A stretch of DNA of 56,909 nucleotides, taken from positions 1-56,909 of the forward strand of contig JAFRDD010000006.1 in assembly GCA_017404025.1 (NCBI GenBank). Direction: 5' to 3'. Below are positions 43,614 through 51,822 of this stretch, piece after piece (the first letter of the stretch is position 1; each line of letters opens with the position of its first letter). The stretch is from Clostridia bacterium. Lineage in GTDB: Bacteria > Bacillota > Clostridia > TANB77 > CAG-508. Below the pieces are notes generated by a model. That model was given only the letters and a program-made list of their open reading frames with translations. It was not told where the DNA came from and made no database searches. A program made the position numbers and the translations under genes.

Positions 43614-44924
43614 CTATTGATTTGATGCAAAAATATATAAATTTTTAGGATTATCGTAATTAACTTTTTTTATAGCTTGTAGTTTTTCTTCTATAGAAAC
43701 GTGAGAATAAATATCTTCTCCAATATCATCATTACTATGTCCTATAATAGAATTTATAATTACAGGATCAATTCCTATTTGTCTTAATTTATTTCTTAAC
43801 ATATGTCTAGCGTCATGTGCTGTATGATTTGATACTTCTGGGTGTAAATCTCTAAAATTATTCTTAAAATGGTATAAATAATAATCATAATCTATTCTAT
43901 TGCCATTAGGTTGTGTAAATAAAAATTCATTATCAGGATTATAGTATTTTTCAAATAGAGGTTTAGTTAAAGGGTGTATTGGTATAGTTCTATTTATTCC
44001 AGCTTCAGTTTTTAGACCACCTATAAAATAATTATCATCTAAGAATACGTTTGCTGTATATACTGAAAGCATTTCATCGGCCCTTGTACCAGCATATAGA
44101 AGCATAAGCCAAAAATCTCTAATAAACATTTCTCTTTCTTGTTTACTTTCCTTTTGACGACCTTCACTTTTTGGCTTTAGATTCCATAAATAATCTATTT
44201 CTTCAGGAGTAAATAATCGTTCTTTTTCTACAACTTTATTCATTGCTTTCTTAATTTCTTTTCTAGTATTTGTAGCAATTGTAACAAATTGTGCATATCC
44301 TTTTTCAATTATATCTTCTTCTAATGCAAATTTATCAAGATTAATATATAAATTAAGCATTTGTCTTTGTGAGTCCGGACCTCTTTTACTTTCTTTTATA
44401 TGGTTTGTAAAATCAGATGCTCTTAAATCTCTATAAACTCTATCATATAATTCTGTAGAATTATGAAAAGCAGTTATCATTGCTCTGCAATAGTTTCTAC
44501 TATATGGTTTATCTTTAGGTCTTATATGATACTTTTTCTCCAATTGCATTTCTTCTTTAGTAAGCATTTTAGCTTCTTGAAATTTCTCATATAATTGTTT
44601 AAATGTATATGTTTCTTTTTTTATTCTCTCAATATTTTCTTTGTTAGGGTCTTTTACTGGAACAAGAGGGTAGGGCTTTTGAGGAAAAGTAACTATTCTA
44701 TTATATTTATCTTCTTTAACATAAAGAGGATAAGGTTGTTTATGGTAGTTTTCAAGACATACCAATGCTTCTAATTCTGTTTCAAATACATCTATAAAAT
44801 AATATATCTTTTTTCCGTCTATATCTTTACCAATTGTTATTTTTGCTCCCCAAGGTTTTCTTCTACCATCTCCCAAATAGGTAGCACAACCATTTCCATT
44901 ATTTCTTCTTTTAAAGTTAGACAT
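43614..44924 (-). CDS. Prophage tyrosine integrase
   Basis: Site-specific recombinase that inserts and excises the prophage. The 436-residue protein has an N-terminal AP2-like arm-binding region (GDGRRKPWGAKITIGKDIDG), a SAM-like core-binding domain and the catalytic domain with Arg281 in AGTRADE, His370 and Arg373 in HDARHMLR, His396 in GHSNDD and nucleophile Tyr406 in DIYSHVS. It lies directly inside the left prophage end and points outward, the usual arrangement. Confidence 0.92.
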   Translation of the reverse strand: MSNFKRRNNGNGCATYLGDGRRKPWGAKITIGKDIDGKKIYYFIDVFETELEALVCLENYHKQPYPLYVKEDKYNRIVTFPQKPYPLVPVKDPNKENIERIKKETYTFKQLYEKFQEAKMLTKEEMQLEKKYHIRPKDKPYSRNYCRAMITAFHNSTELYDRVYRDLRASDFTNHIKESKRGPDSQRQMLNLYINLDKFALEEDIIEKGYAQFVTIATNTRKEIKKAMNKVVEKERLFTPEEIDYLWNLKPKSEGRQKESKQEREMFIRDFWLMLLYAGTRADEMLSVYTANVFLDDNYFIGGLKTEAGINRTIPIHPLTKPLFEKYYNPDNEFLFTQPNGNRIDYDYYLYHFKNNFRDLHPEVSNHTAHDARHMLRNKLRQIGIDPVIINSIIGHSNDDIGEDIYSHVSIEEKLQAIKKVNYDNPKNLYIFASNQ

Positions 44925-44959
44925 AACAAAACCTCCGTTTGTTTATAATTCTAAAATAT

Positions 44960-44979
44960 AAGTGCTATAATTAGCACTT
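44960..44979 (+). promoter_or_regulatory. Palindrome between repressor and integrase genes
   Basis: AAGTGCTA pairs with TAGCACTT around TAAT. It may terminate the repressor transcript or be an operator in the integrase promoter. Confidence 0.45.
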
Positions 44980-44989
44980 TATCTTTTGT

Positions 44990-45985
44990 TTATTTATTAA
45001 ATTCCATTTTTCCCACATATTTACCTAGAATTTTTATATTAGTAGTTTTATCATATACTTGTGATTTAATAGTACTATCGTCAGAGTCAGGTTCTAATAT
45101 AATAAAATCTCCTTGCTTAGTAAATTTTTTAAGAGTAGCATTATAACCATTTACAAGTACAACTGCAATTTCTCCATCATCTACTATGTCTTGTTTATGA
45201 ATAAGAGCAAATGCTCCATTTTTAATTACCTTATTCATACTTTCGCCATTTACACGTAAAAAGAAATATTCTTCAGGATTTAATATATTCATTAAGTTAG
45301 TATCAAAAGGAAGTCTTCCTTCAATATTTTCTTCTGCCCAGTTTGGTTGTCCTGCTGATATTTGACCGTAGACAGGAACCATGTAGTATTGAGATTTTTT
45401 ACTATATTCTTGTTTAATATTATTCAACTCTTTAATAGAGTGAGCATTGTCAATTAAATCTTCAACTTCTCTGTGTAAACTTTTGGCTAGTCTTAGTTGT
45501 TCTTCATCTTTAATTCTTAAATTTAATAACATGTCTTGTAAAAACTTTAAAATTGAATAAGATATCTCTAGTGGTAACTCTAATAAAAAATTGTCTAAAG
45601 AGTTAACATATTCATCAGAAGATAAATTCATATTCATAATATTTTGTAGTTCAAATATTTGTTGTTTTGTTAATCCAATTGAAGATAAATAATCGGAATT
45701 ATCTAAAATATATTCTGTTCTTTGTTTGATTTGTTCGCTTTCAATATCAATAGAAACATCTATATAACCACAAACTTCCATTAATTGTGCATAAGAAATG
45801 ACACCGTTAGAATTGTTAGCTATTTTTTCTAAAATTTTAGGAGTAGGGGGATTAGATAATTTCATATTTATATATTTTGAAAGGTATGTTCTATTAACCT
45901 CTGATTTATCAGAAAAATCAGTTATAGAATTATAAGAATTAGATATTTTTTGTAATATTTCAGAAAAAGTTTTTTTATCAAACAT
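44990..45985 (-). CDS. CI/LexA-like prophage repressor (HTH plus S24 peptidase)
   Basis: The 331-residue protein has an N-terminal helix-turn-helix (about 18-55, ITDFSDKSEVNRTYLSKYI), a helical linker and a C-terminal S24 autoprotease domain. The cleavage site is Ala211-Gly212 in GQISAGQPNW, with nucleophile Ser249 in NGESMNKVI and Lys286 in ATLKKF. RecA-stimulated self-cleavage would induce the prophage on DNA damage. It is divergent from the early genes, with the operator region between them. Confidence 0.9.
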   Translation of the reverse strand: MFDKKTFSEILQKISNSYNSITDFSDKSEVNRTYLSKYINMKLSNPPTPKILEKIANNSNGVISYAQLMEVCGYIDVSIDIESEQIKQRTEYILDNSDYLSSIGLTKQQIFELQNIMNMNLSSDEYVNSLDNFLLELPLEISYSILKFLQDMLLNLRIKDEEQLRLAKSLHREVEDLIDNAHSIKELNNIKQEYSKKSQYYMVPVYGQISAGQPNWAEENIEGRLPFDTNLMNILNPEEYFFLRVNGESMNKVIKNGAFALIHKQDIVDDGEIAVVLVNGYNATLKKFTKQGDFIILEPDSDDSTIKSQVYDKTTNIKILGKYVGKMEFNK

Positions 45986-46183
45986 AATATACTCCTTTTC
46001 GTGTGAACTTATTTAACATTATTATAAAACAATCTGTGAAAAAAATCAACATTTTTAAAAATTTTTTTCTTACTGTTGCAACTATTTAGAAAATTTTACA
46101 ATAAAAAGTGTAAATTTTTTTCACAAAAGCATTGACAAAAAAATTCACAAATGATAATATGTGACTGTAAATAAAATTCACGA
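45986..46183 (+). promoter_or_regulatory. Prophage immunity region with repeated operator half-sites
   Basis: The AT-rich region carries several copies of TGTGAA or TTCACA/TTCACG: CTGTGAAAAAAAT (about 46031), GTGTAAATTTTTTTCAC (about 46108), AATTCACAAATG (about 46142) and AATTCACGAATG (about 46175). Another lies after the first early gene (CGTGAAAAAAATT, 46420). The rightward promoter is TTGACA at 46132 with TAATAT at 46155. The sites fit repressor and Cro binding. Confidence 0.6.
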
Positions 46184-46201
46184 ATGAAAGGAAGTGAGAA
46201 A

Positions 46202-46417
46202 ATGATATTAAATATGAAGTCTTTGTTGAGGTTATTAAAAGAAGTTTTTAATAATAATCAAACAGAAATGGCAAAAGCTTTTGGAGTAGAAAGATCACAT
46301 TTAAATAAAGTTTTGAGAAGTAACGGAAAAGGTGCTGGAGCGACAATGTGCGGTGCAATTATAAAATATTGCAATAGAAACAATTTGAATGTAGATGATT
46401 ATATTTTTTTTAACTAA
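46202..46417 (+). CDS. Cro-like HTH protein
   Basis: The 71-residue protein contains NNNQTEMAKAFGVERSHLNKVLRS, an XRE-type helix-turn-helix, and is the first gene rightward of the immunity region. It probably counters the CI-like repressor. The ATG at 46202 is chosen because GGAAGTGAG lies just before it; the upstream ATG at 46184 has none. Confidence 0.72.
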   Translation: MILNMKSLLRLLKEVFNNNQTEMAKAFGVERSHLNKVLRSNGKGAGATMCGAIIKYCNRNNLNVDDYIFFN

Positions 46418-46452
46418 AACGTGAAAAAAATTAACAAAGGAGGCGATTGTAA

Positions 46453-46650
46453 TTGGAGAATATTCAAAAAATAGAAACGATAACACCATATGAAGCAGGA
46501 CAAAAGTTACATATGAATGCAGAAACAGTAAGAGCTGGATTAAGACAAGGAAAATTTCCATTTGGAACAGCAATGCAAGGCAAAACTGGGAGATGGACAT
46601 ATTTAATAATAAAAAACAAATTTTTAGATTATATAGGTGAAAGGAGATGA
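46453..46650 (+). CDS. Excisionase-type small HTH protein
   Basis: The 65-residue protein starts with TTG behind AAAGGAGG. It reads ITPYEAGQKLHMNAETVRAGLRQGKFPFGTA, the helix-turn-helix arrangement of Xis/MerR-like DNA-binding proteins, and ends with TYLIIKNKFLDYIG. It may be an excisionase or an early regulator. The family is common directly after Cro in Clostridia phages. Confidence 0.7.
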   Translation: MENIQKIETITPYEAGQKLHMNAETVRAGLRQGKFPFGTAMQGKTGRWTYLIIKNKFLDYIGERR

Positions 46651-46655
46651 GGAAT

Positions 46656-46781
46656 ATGAGAAAAATAGATAAAAACAAAGTATACGCATTTATAGGAAGA
46701 GTAACAGTATTTACATTAGTACACTCAGGAATGGTAGCAATGGCAATATATGGATTTACACAAATGACAGTGTATAGATAG
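46656..46781 (+). CDS. Small phage membrane protein
   Basis: The 41-residue protein MRKIDKNKVYAFIGRVTVFT has one hydrophobic helix (about 10-34) and ends MTVYR. The ATG follows AAAGGAGATGAGG. No function can be named. Confidence 0.55.
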   Translation: MRKIDKNKVYAFIGRVTVFTLVHSGMVAMAIYGFTQMTVYR

Positions 46782-46799
46782 GAAGGAGTTGAAAAAGAA

Positions 46800-47063
46800 A
46801 TGTTCTTAAAAACTGTAATAAGACAAGGCGAAAAGATAATGCAACTAGAAGAAGAAAAACAAAATACAGATGAAAAAGTAGCAGAATTAACATGTTATCA
46901 AATTAATACAGAAAAATTGCACAACAGCATTATAAGAGATTTACTAAATTTGCAAGACATAAGCAGACTAGGAATAGCAGAATGTGAAAAAGACAAACAC
47001 AGAAATATAATTATTAATCGCATAATAAAAGAGCTAGTTGACGACTACCAATCAATAAACTAA
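46800..47063 (+). CDS. Small coiled-coil phage protein
   Basis: The 87-residue protein has a Glu/Lys-rich coiled coil (about 10-35, IMQLEEEKQNTDEKVAELTC) followed by helical text ending VDDYQSIN. The start lies 8 bases after GGAAGGAG. Not recognised; part of the early operon. Confidence 0.55.
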   Translation: MFLKTVIRQGEKIMQLEEEKQNTDEKVAELTCYQINTEKLHNSIIRDLLNLQDISRLGIAECEKDKHRNIIINRIIKELVDDYQSIN

Positions 47064-47137
47064 CTCTAAATAAGAATTATTTAGATAAATCCATATTTGC
47101 TTTTATTATACAGCAAAATGGTAGAAAGGTCAAGAAT

Positions 47138-47629
47138 ATGAGTAGATTATATGAATTAAAAGAAAATTATAAACAAATAGCTGAGATGTTATATGAAGAA
47201 GAAATTGATGAACAAATGATATTAGATACATTAGAAAGTATTGAAAGCGAAATCGAGGATAAAGCTGATAATTATGCAGTAATTATAAAAGAGCTTTTAG
47301 CAGATGCTGAAATTTGTAAACAAGAAAAAGCGAGATTAGAAGCAAGACAAAAATCTTTTGAAGGTAGAGCTAAATTTTTAAAAGATAAACTTGAAGAGAC
47401 AATGAGAGAAACAGGAAAAACTAAATTTAAAACAGCTAAATTTAGCTTCGGAATACAAAAAAATGGAGGATTAGCTCCATTATGGATTGATGAAGATTAT
47501 AGTAATATACCTCAAAAATACCTAAAAGTAGAACCTGATAATACAAAAATAAGACAGGCATTAGATGGAGGAGAAAATATATTTTTTGCACACTATGAAG
47601 AAAGAGGTGAATCACTACGAATAAGATAG
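47138..47629 (+). CDS. Siphovirus Gp157-like protein
   Basis: The 163-residue protein matches the Gp157 family: a helical N-terminus (YELKENYKQIAEMLYEEEID), EARQKSFEGRAKFLKDKLEETM, then a beta-rich part with FSFGIQKNGGLAPLWID and the typical end GESLRIR. Gp157 was linked to phage resistance in Streptococcus thermophilus phages and lies in replication modules. It precedes the P-loop ATPase and DUF669 genes, the usual order. Confidence 0.8.
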   Translation: MSRLYELKENYKQIAEMLYEEEIDEQMILDTLESIESEIEDKADNYAVIIKELLADAEICKQEKARLEARQKSFEGRAKFLKDKLEETMRETGKTKFKTAKFSFGIQKNGGLAPLWIDEDYSNIPQKYLKVEPDNTKIRQALDGGENIFFAHYEERGESLRIR

Positions 47630-47754
47630 AGATAATAAAAAAATATTATAAAGAGACATTTAATATTGAAGTTGATGAAATAAGTTTGAAAAAACATTAT
47701 AAAAGATAAAAAAAGGACTAATGAAATATTAAATAAATTAAAGGAGGAATAATA

Positions 47755-48397
47755 ATGGGATTACCAGTATTAATAATTCGGGAAATCAGGTAGTGGAAAG
47801 TCAACTAGTTTAAGAAACTTTGCTGAAAAAGAATTAGCTTTAATTAATGTTTTGAAAAAACCATTACCTTTTAAAAAGAAATTCGAAAGTACAATTTGTA
47901 CAGATGATTATCAAAAAATATTAAAAGCAATATTTAATACAGAGAAAAAAGCAATAGTAATAGATGATGCTGGATATTTAATAACAAATCATTTTATGAA
48001 TAAACATAGTGCAACTGGGGGAGGAAATGGAGTATTTAACCTATATAACGAAATAGGAGACCATTTTTGGGGATTAATAGAGTTTGTGAAAAATAAATTA
48101 CCAGATAATAAGATTGTTTATTTTATTATGCATGAAGATAAAAACGATTTTGGAGATATAAAACCAAAAACAATAGGAAAATTACTAGATGAAAAAGTTT
48201 GCATTGAAGGAATGTTTACAATTGCTTTAAGGTGCATGACAGATAATAATAAACACTATTTTAAAACACAAAGCGATGGAAGTGATATTTGCAAGACACC
48301 ATTAGAAATGTTTACAGATAAAGAAATAGATAACGACTTAAAGCTAGTTGATACAACTATTAGAGAATATTATGAAATTAATAAGGAGGAAAAATAA
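47755..48397 (+). CDS. Phage P-loop ATPase (Sak4/RecA-like position), CGG frameshift at codon 9
   Basis: Behind AAAGGAGG the ATG frame reads MGLPVLII and then CGG at 47779, with a stop four codons on. Skipping that C gives the perfect Walker A GKSGSGKS (9-16). A 213-residue protein follows, with Walker B-like KAIVIDDAGYL, KIVYFIMHE and a C-terminus typical of phage ATP-binding proteins that precede DUF669 genes. These act in phage recombination or replication. Without the frameshift only a 12-residue peptide would be made. Confidence 0.85.
47779..47781 (+). other. CGG +1 frameshift site in the phage ATPase gene (site 7)
   Basis: The context is ATT CGG GAA in the zero frame and ATT (C) GGG AAA TCA GGT AGT after the skip. 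The restored Gly9 is the first glycine of the Walker A motif. This is the only site with a GGG codon. Confidence 0.88.
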
Positions 48398-48399
48398 TT

Positions 48400-48963
48400 A
48401 TGGAAAAAATAAAAGGATATGATGAAGCACAAGCAATAACAGGAGAATATGAAAAATTAGAAGCAGGAGGATATATTTGTAAGATTATAAGTGCAAAAGA
48501 GGAGAAAAGTAAAAGTGGAAAAAATATGTTAGTTTTAGCATTAGACATTGTAGAAGGAGATAAAAAAGACTTCTTTAGAAATAGATTTACTGAAAATGCA
48601 AGTCCTGATAAAAAATGGCCTGCAGGAGCGATTTATAGACAAATGCTAGAAGGAGAAAAAGCAGCAGGATTTTTAAAAGGTTTAATGACATCATTAGAAA
48701 ATAGCAACGAAGGATTTAAATGGAACTGGGATGAAAAGAAATTAGCAGACTTAAAATGTGGAGCAATATTTGGAGAAGAAGAATACGAAAGATTAGATGG
48801 AACTATAGCAACTACTACAAAAGTAAAATTTATTAGAACAGTACAATCAATAAAAGAAGGAAAATTTAAAATACCAGAAATAAAAAAATTACCACAAAAA
48901 GGAGAAGCTTTTGAAGACTATATAAATTCGATTTCATCTGATAACAACGATCTTCCATTTTAG
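48400..48963 (+). CDS. Phage DUF669 protein, single-strand binding-like
   Basis: The 187-residue protein matches DUF669: KLEAGGYICKIISAKEEKSKSGKNMLVLALDI, then WPAGAIYRQ and LKGLMTSLENSN. The C-terminus ends SSDNNDLPF, very close to the acidic DDDIPF tip of bacterial SSB, through which SSB recruits replication proteins. I infer a phage single-stranded DNA-binding role. It starts two bases after the ATPase gene. Confidence 0.82.
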   Translation: MEKIKGYDEAQAITGEYEKLEAGGYICKIISAKEEKSKSGKNMLVLALDIVEGDKKDFFRNRFTENASPDKKWPAGAIYRQMLEGEKAAGFLKGLMTSLENSNEGFKWNWDEKKLADLKCGAIFGEEEYERLDGTIATTTKVKFIRTVQSIKEGKFKIPEIKKLPQKGEAFEDYINSISSDNNDLPF

Positions 48964-48973
48964 GAGGTAAGTT

Positions 48974-49507
48974 ATGAACAAAATACAAGAAGTAAAAGAA
49001 AGAGCTGATATAGTTAGAGTAGCAGAATATTTTGGAATACATAAAAAACAATGTTGTCCATTTCACAAGGAAAAAACACCATCTTTTTCTATTTCACAAT
49101 CAAAGCAAATTTTTAAATGCTTTGGTTGTGGAGAAGGTGGAGATTGCATAACATTAGTGTCTAAAATCTTAAACATAAATGCTTATGAAAGTGCAAAACA
49201 GATAAATAATATATTATGCTTAGGAATTAATTTTGGACAACAAACATCTAATTACGAATTGAACAAATATAAGCAAGTCCAACAAGCAAAAGAGCAATTT
49301 GAAATATGGCACAATAGAACTTTACAAATTCTATGTAATTACTTACATAATTTAAACAAAATAGAAAAACTTCAAGAAGGAAATATAATTGAATATTATA
49401 TAGACTTATTAATATTTGGAACAGAAGAAGATTGGTTATGGTTTAAGAAAACAGAAGAAAGGTGGTGTAAAAAGGTTGAACAAGAACTTAGAAGAAAAAT
49501 TGCTTGA
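48974..49507 (+). CDS. CHC2 zinc-finger primase-like protein
   Basis: The 177-residue protein is the zinc-binding domain of DnaG-type primases: CCPFHKEKTPSF with Cys28 and His31, then FKCFGCGEGGD with Cys49 and Cys52. The TOPRIM catalytic domain is absent. Such stand-alone CHC2 proteins work with phage helicase-primase partners. Its end overlaps the DUF927 gene. Confidence 0.88.
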   Translation: MNKIQEVKERADIVRVAEYFGIHKKQCCPFHKEKTPSFSISQSKQIFKCFGCGEGGDCITLVSKILNINAYESAKQINNILCLGINFGQQTSNYELNKYKQVQQAKEQFEIWHNRTLQILCNYLHNLNKIEKLQEGNIIEYYIDLLIFGTEEDWLWFKKTEERWCKKVEQELRRKIA

Positions 49508-51344
49508 AGAAAATCCACCTTATAATTTAGAAGAATTAAATTCAGAAAGTATTCTTGAAGATTATATATTTGATTATCTTATAGCTTTACCTAATTCTCC
49601 TAATAAAACAAGAATAATTGAAAAAATTAGAACTAAAGCAAAAGAATTAAAAGTGATAAGAGCTTTTAATAGTATTTTTAAACAAAAAAATCAGGAATAC
49701 ATACATAATTTAAAATCACGAGGTGGAAATGTAGTAAAGTTTACAGATTGTCCAATAGAAGATTTGAAATGTGGACAATGGAATGCAGATGATACTGGAG
49801 TTTATAAAATGGATTATACTCCAACAATGCAATCATTAAAGATAAAAGCATGTCCACATCCAATTATACCAATAGAAATAATAAACAATATTGATACAAA
49901 TACAGAAAAAGTAAAATTAGCTTTTTATAAAAGAAAACAATGGCAATATGCAATTGTAGAAAGAAAAACAATAGCAAGTAATACAGCAATAATTCAATTA
50001 GCAAATAGAGGAATAGAAGTAAATTCAGAAAATGCAAAAAATCTAGTTTCATATTTAGCAGACATTATTGAATTAAATAATTTGGAAACAACAGATGGAA
50101 TAACTCATCTAGGATGGATTAATAAAGATTTTATTCCTTATACATCAAAATATAAATATGATGGAGATGTAACATATAAAAATATCTTTGAATCGGTTTC
50201 AGAAAAAGGAAATTATCAAAAATGGAAGGATACAATGAAACAATTAAGAGCTAATAGTAGAACATTAAGATTTTTAATGGCATCAAGTTTTGCTAGTACA
50301 TTAGTCAAACTATTTCAAATAAATCCTTTTGTAGTGCATTTATGGGGAAAATCAAGTAATGGCAAAACAGTAGCACAAATGATATGTGCTAGTATTTGGG
50401 GAAATCCAGCTAAAGGAAAGTTACTATCTAGCTTAGATAGTACAAAGGTGGCTTCAGAAAGGCTGTGTAATTTCTTAAGAAGTATTCCACTTATATTAGA
50501 TGAATTACAAATAACTAGAACTAAATATAAAAATTATGACACTTTAATATATGAGCTTACAGAAGGAAAAGGTAAAGATAGAGGTACTGTAGAGGGTGGA
50601 CTAACTCAAATAACTGAATGGGACAATATAATTATAGTTTCTGGCGAAGAACCAATTACAAGTTCTACATCTAAAGAAGGTGTAAAAAACAGAGTAATTG
50701 AAATAGAAGAAAATGAAAAGATTGTAGAAAATGGAAATGAAGTTGTAAACTTAATTCTTAATAATTATGGGTTTGCAGGAAAAGAATTTATAGAAATCAT
50801 ACAAAATAAAGATAACTTATTTGATGAATACAATCAGATAGTTTCAGATTTAAAAAAAGACGAAAATTCGCCAAAACAAATAAATGCTATAGCTACTATA
50901 TTACTTGCTGATAAAATTGTCTCAAAATCGATTTTCAATGATAATTCAATAACATTAGAAGAAGCAAAAGACTATTTTACTAAAGATATTGATGAAGCTG
51001 ATAGATATATAGATTTAATTATAGACATTGCAAATGCCAATATTAACAATTTTTATGATAGTAATAATAGTTTTCCACCATCAGGACAAGTTTGGGGAAA
51101 GTTAGACAAGACAACAGATGGAAAAGGTACAATTATGTATTATGATTTTGTCCCAACTAAACTTTATCAAATATTGGAAGAAAATAATATAAATTGGAAC
51201 GGAATTAAAAAGAAAATGGCAGATAAAGGATATGTTGTAAAATCAGCAGAAGGAAATTACCAAGTTCCTGTACGAATGCCTAATGGAGTCCAAAAAATTA
51301 TAAGAATAAAAAATATTAATTTTAGTGTAACTACAAGTAACTAG
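49476..51344 (+). CDS. DUF927 phage helicase-like ATPase
   Basis: The 622-residue protein starts with TTG at 49476 behind GGTGG; an in-frame ATG at 49416 would overlap the primase gene by 92 bases and has no ribosome-binding site. It has an N-terminal helical region (about 1-130), then the DUF927 core with Walker A GKSSNGKT (291-298), LILDELQ as Walker B and IIIVSGEEP. A C-terminal region resembles a winged helix. DUF927 proteins often sit next to CHC2 proteins and are presumed replicative helicases of phages and plasmids. Confidence 0.85.
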   Translation: MNKNLEEKLLEENPPYNLEELNSESILEDYIFDYLIALPNSPNKTRIIEKIRTKAKELKVIRAFNSIFKQKNQEYIHNLKSRGGNVVKFTDCPIEDLKCGQWNADDTGVYKMDYTPTMQSLKIKACPHPIIPIEIINNIDTNTEKVKLAFYKRKQWQYAIVERKTIASNTAIIQLANRGIEVNSENAKNLVSYLADIIELNNLETTDGITHLGWINKDFIPYTSKYKYDGDVTYKNIFESVSEKGNYQKWKDTMKQLRANSRTLRFLMASSFASTLVKLFQINPFVVHLWGKSSNGKTVAQMICASIWGNPAKGKLLSSLDSTKVASERLCNFLRSIPLILDELQITRTKYKNYDTLIYELTEGKGKDRGTVEGGLTQITEWDNIIIVSGEEPITSSTSKEGVKNRVIEIEENEKIVENGNEVVNLILNNYGFAGKEFIEIIQNKDNLFDEYNQIVSDLKKDENSPKQINAIATILLADKIVSKSIFNDNSITLEEAKDYFTKDIDEADRYIDLIIDIANANINNFYDSNNSFPPSGQVWGKLDKTTDGKGTIMYYDFVPTKLYQILEENNINWNGIKKKMADKGYVVKSAEGNYQVPVRMPNGVQKIIRIKNINFSVTTSN

Positions 51345-51620
51345 TAGTAACTACCTTGTAACTATGTAAGTGGTTACGGCTAAAATCTTAGAGTTGTAAC
51401 ATATTAACTAAATAATAATTTATATGTAACCACTAAACAATAATTTATATACATATGGAAAATAAAAAAATAATAAATTTTATTATTTTTTATTATATAT
51501 ATATAGCATTCCAATCAAAAAAAGTGGTTACATTGGTTACAAAAATGTATAGCTTTAGAAATATAAGAAGTATAACGTAACTATATAGGCTGTTACAGAG
51601 TGGTTATTATAACAAAAAAA
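51345..51620 (+). other. Candidate phage replication origin with GTGGTTAC iterons
   Basis: GTGGTTAC or its complement occurs at about 51370, 51431 and 51523, with variants GTAAC and GTTAC at about ten further places. Between them lies an AT-only palindrome (AATAATAAATTTTATTATT, near 51470-51488) and a TATATATATATA run. It directly follows the primase and DUF927 genes. Iterons plus an AT-rich unwinding element fit an origin. Confidence 0.5.
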
Positions 51621-51630
51621 GGAGGTACAA

Positions 51631-51822
51631 ATGCAAAATATAAAAGAATTATATAATAAAACACTTAAAAGATATTATGACGGATGTAATTATTTAATGG
51701 AACATCCTGAGGAATGGAATAAATACGAAAAAGCAGTTTTAAGTTTATTAGATAAATTAAATAAAATATTAGACTTAATACCAGCAACAGAGGAGGAGAT
51801 ACTTAATGGATTTAAAACTTAG
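51631..51822 (+). CDS. Small helical phage protein
   Basis: The 63-residue protein MQNIKELYNKTLKRYYDGCN is acidic to neutral, fully helical and ends EEILNGFKT. It starts behind AAAGGAGG and overlaps the helicase gene by 17 bases. Not recognised. Confidence 0.6.
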   Translation: MQNIKELYNKTLKRYYDGCNYLMEHPEEWNKYEKAVLSLLDKLNKILDLIPATEEEILNGFKT

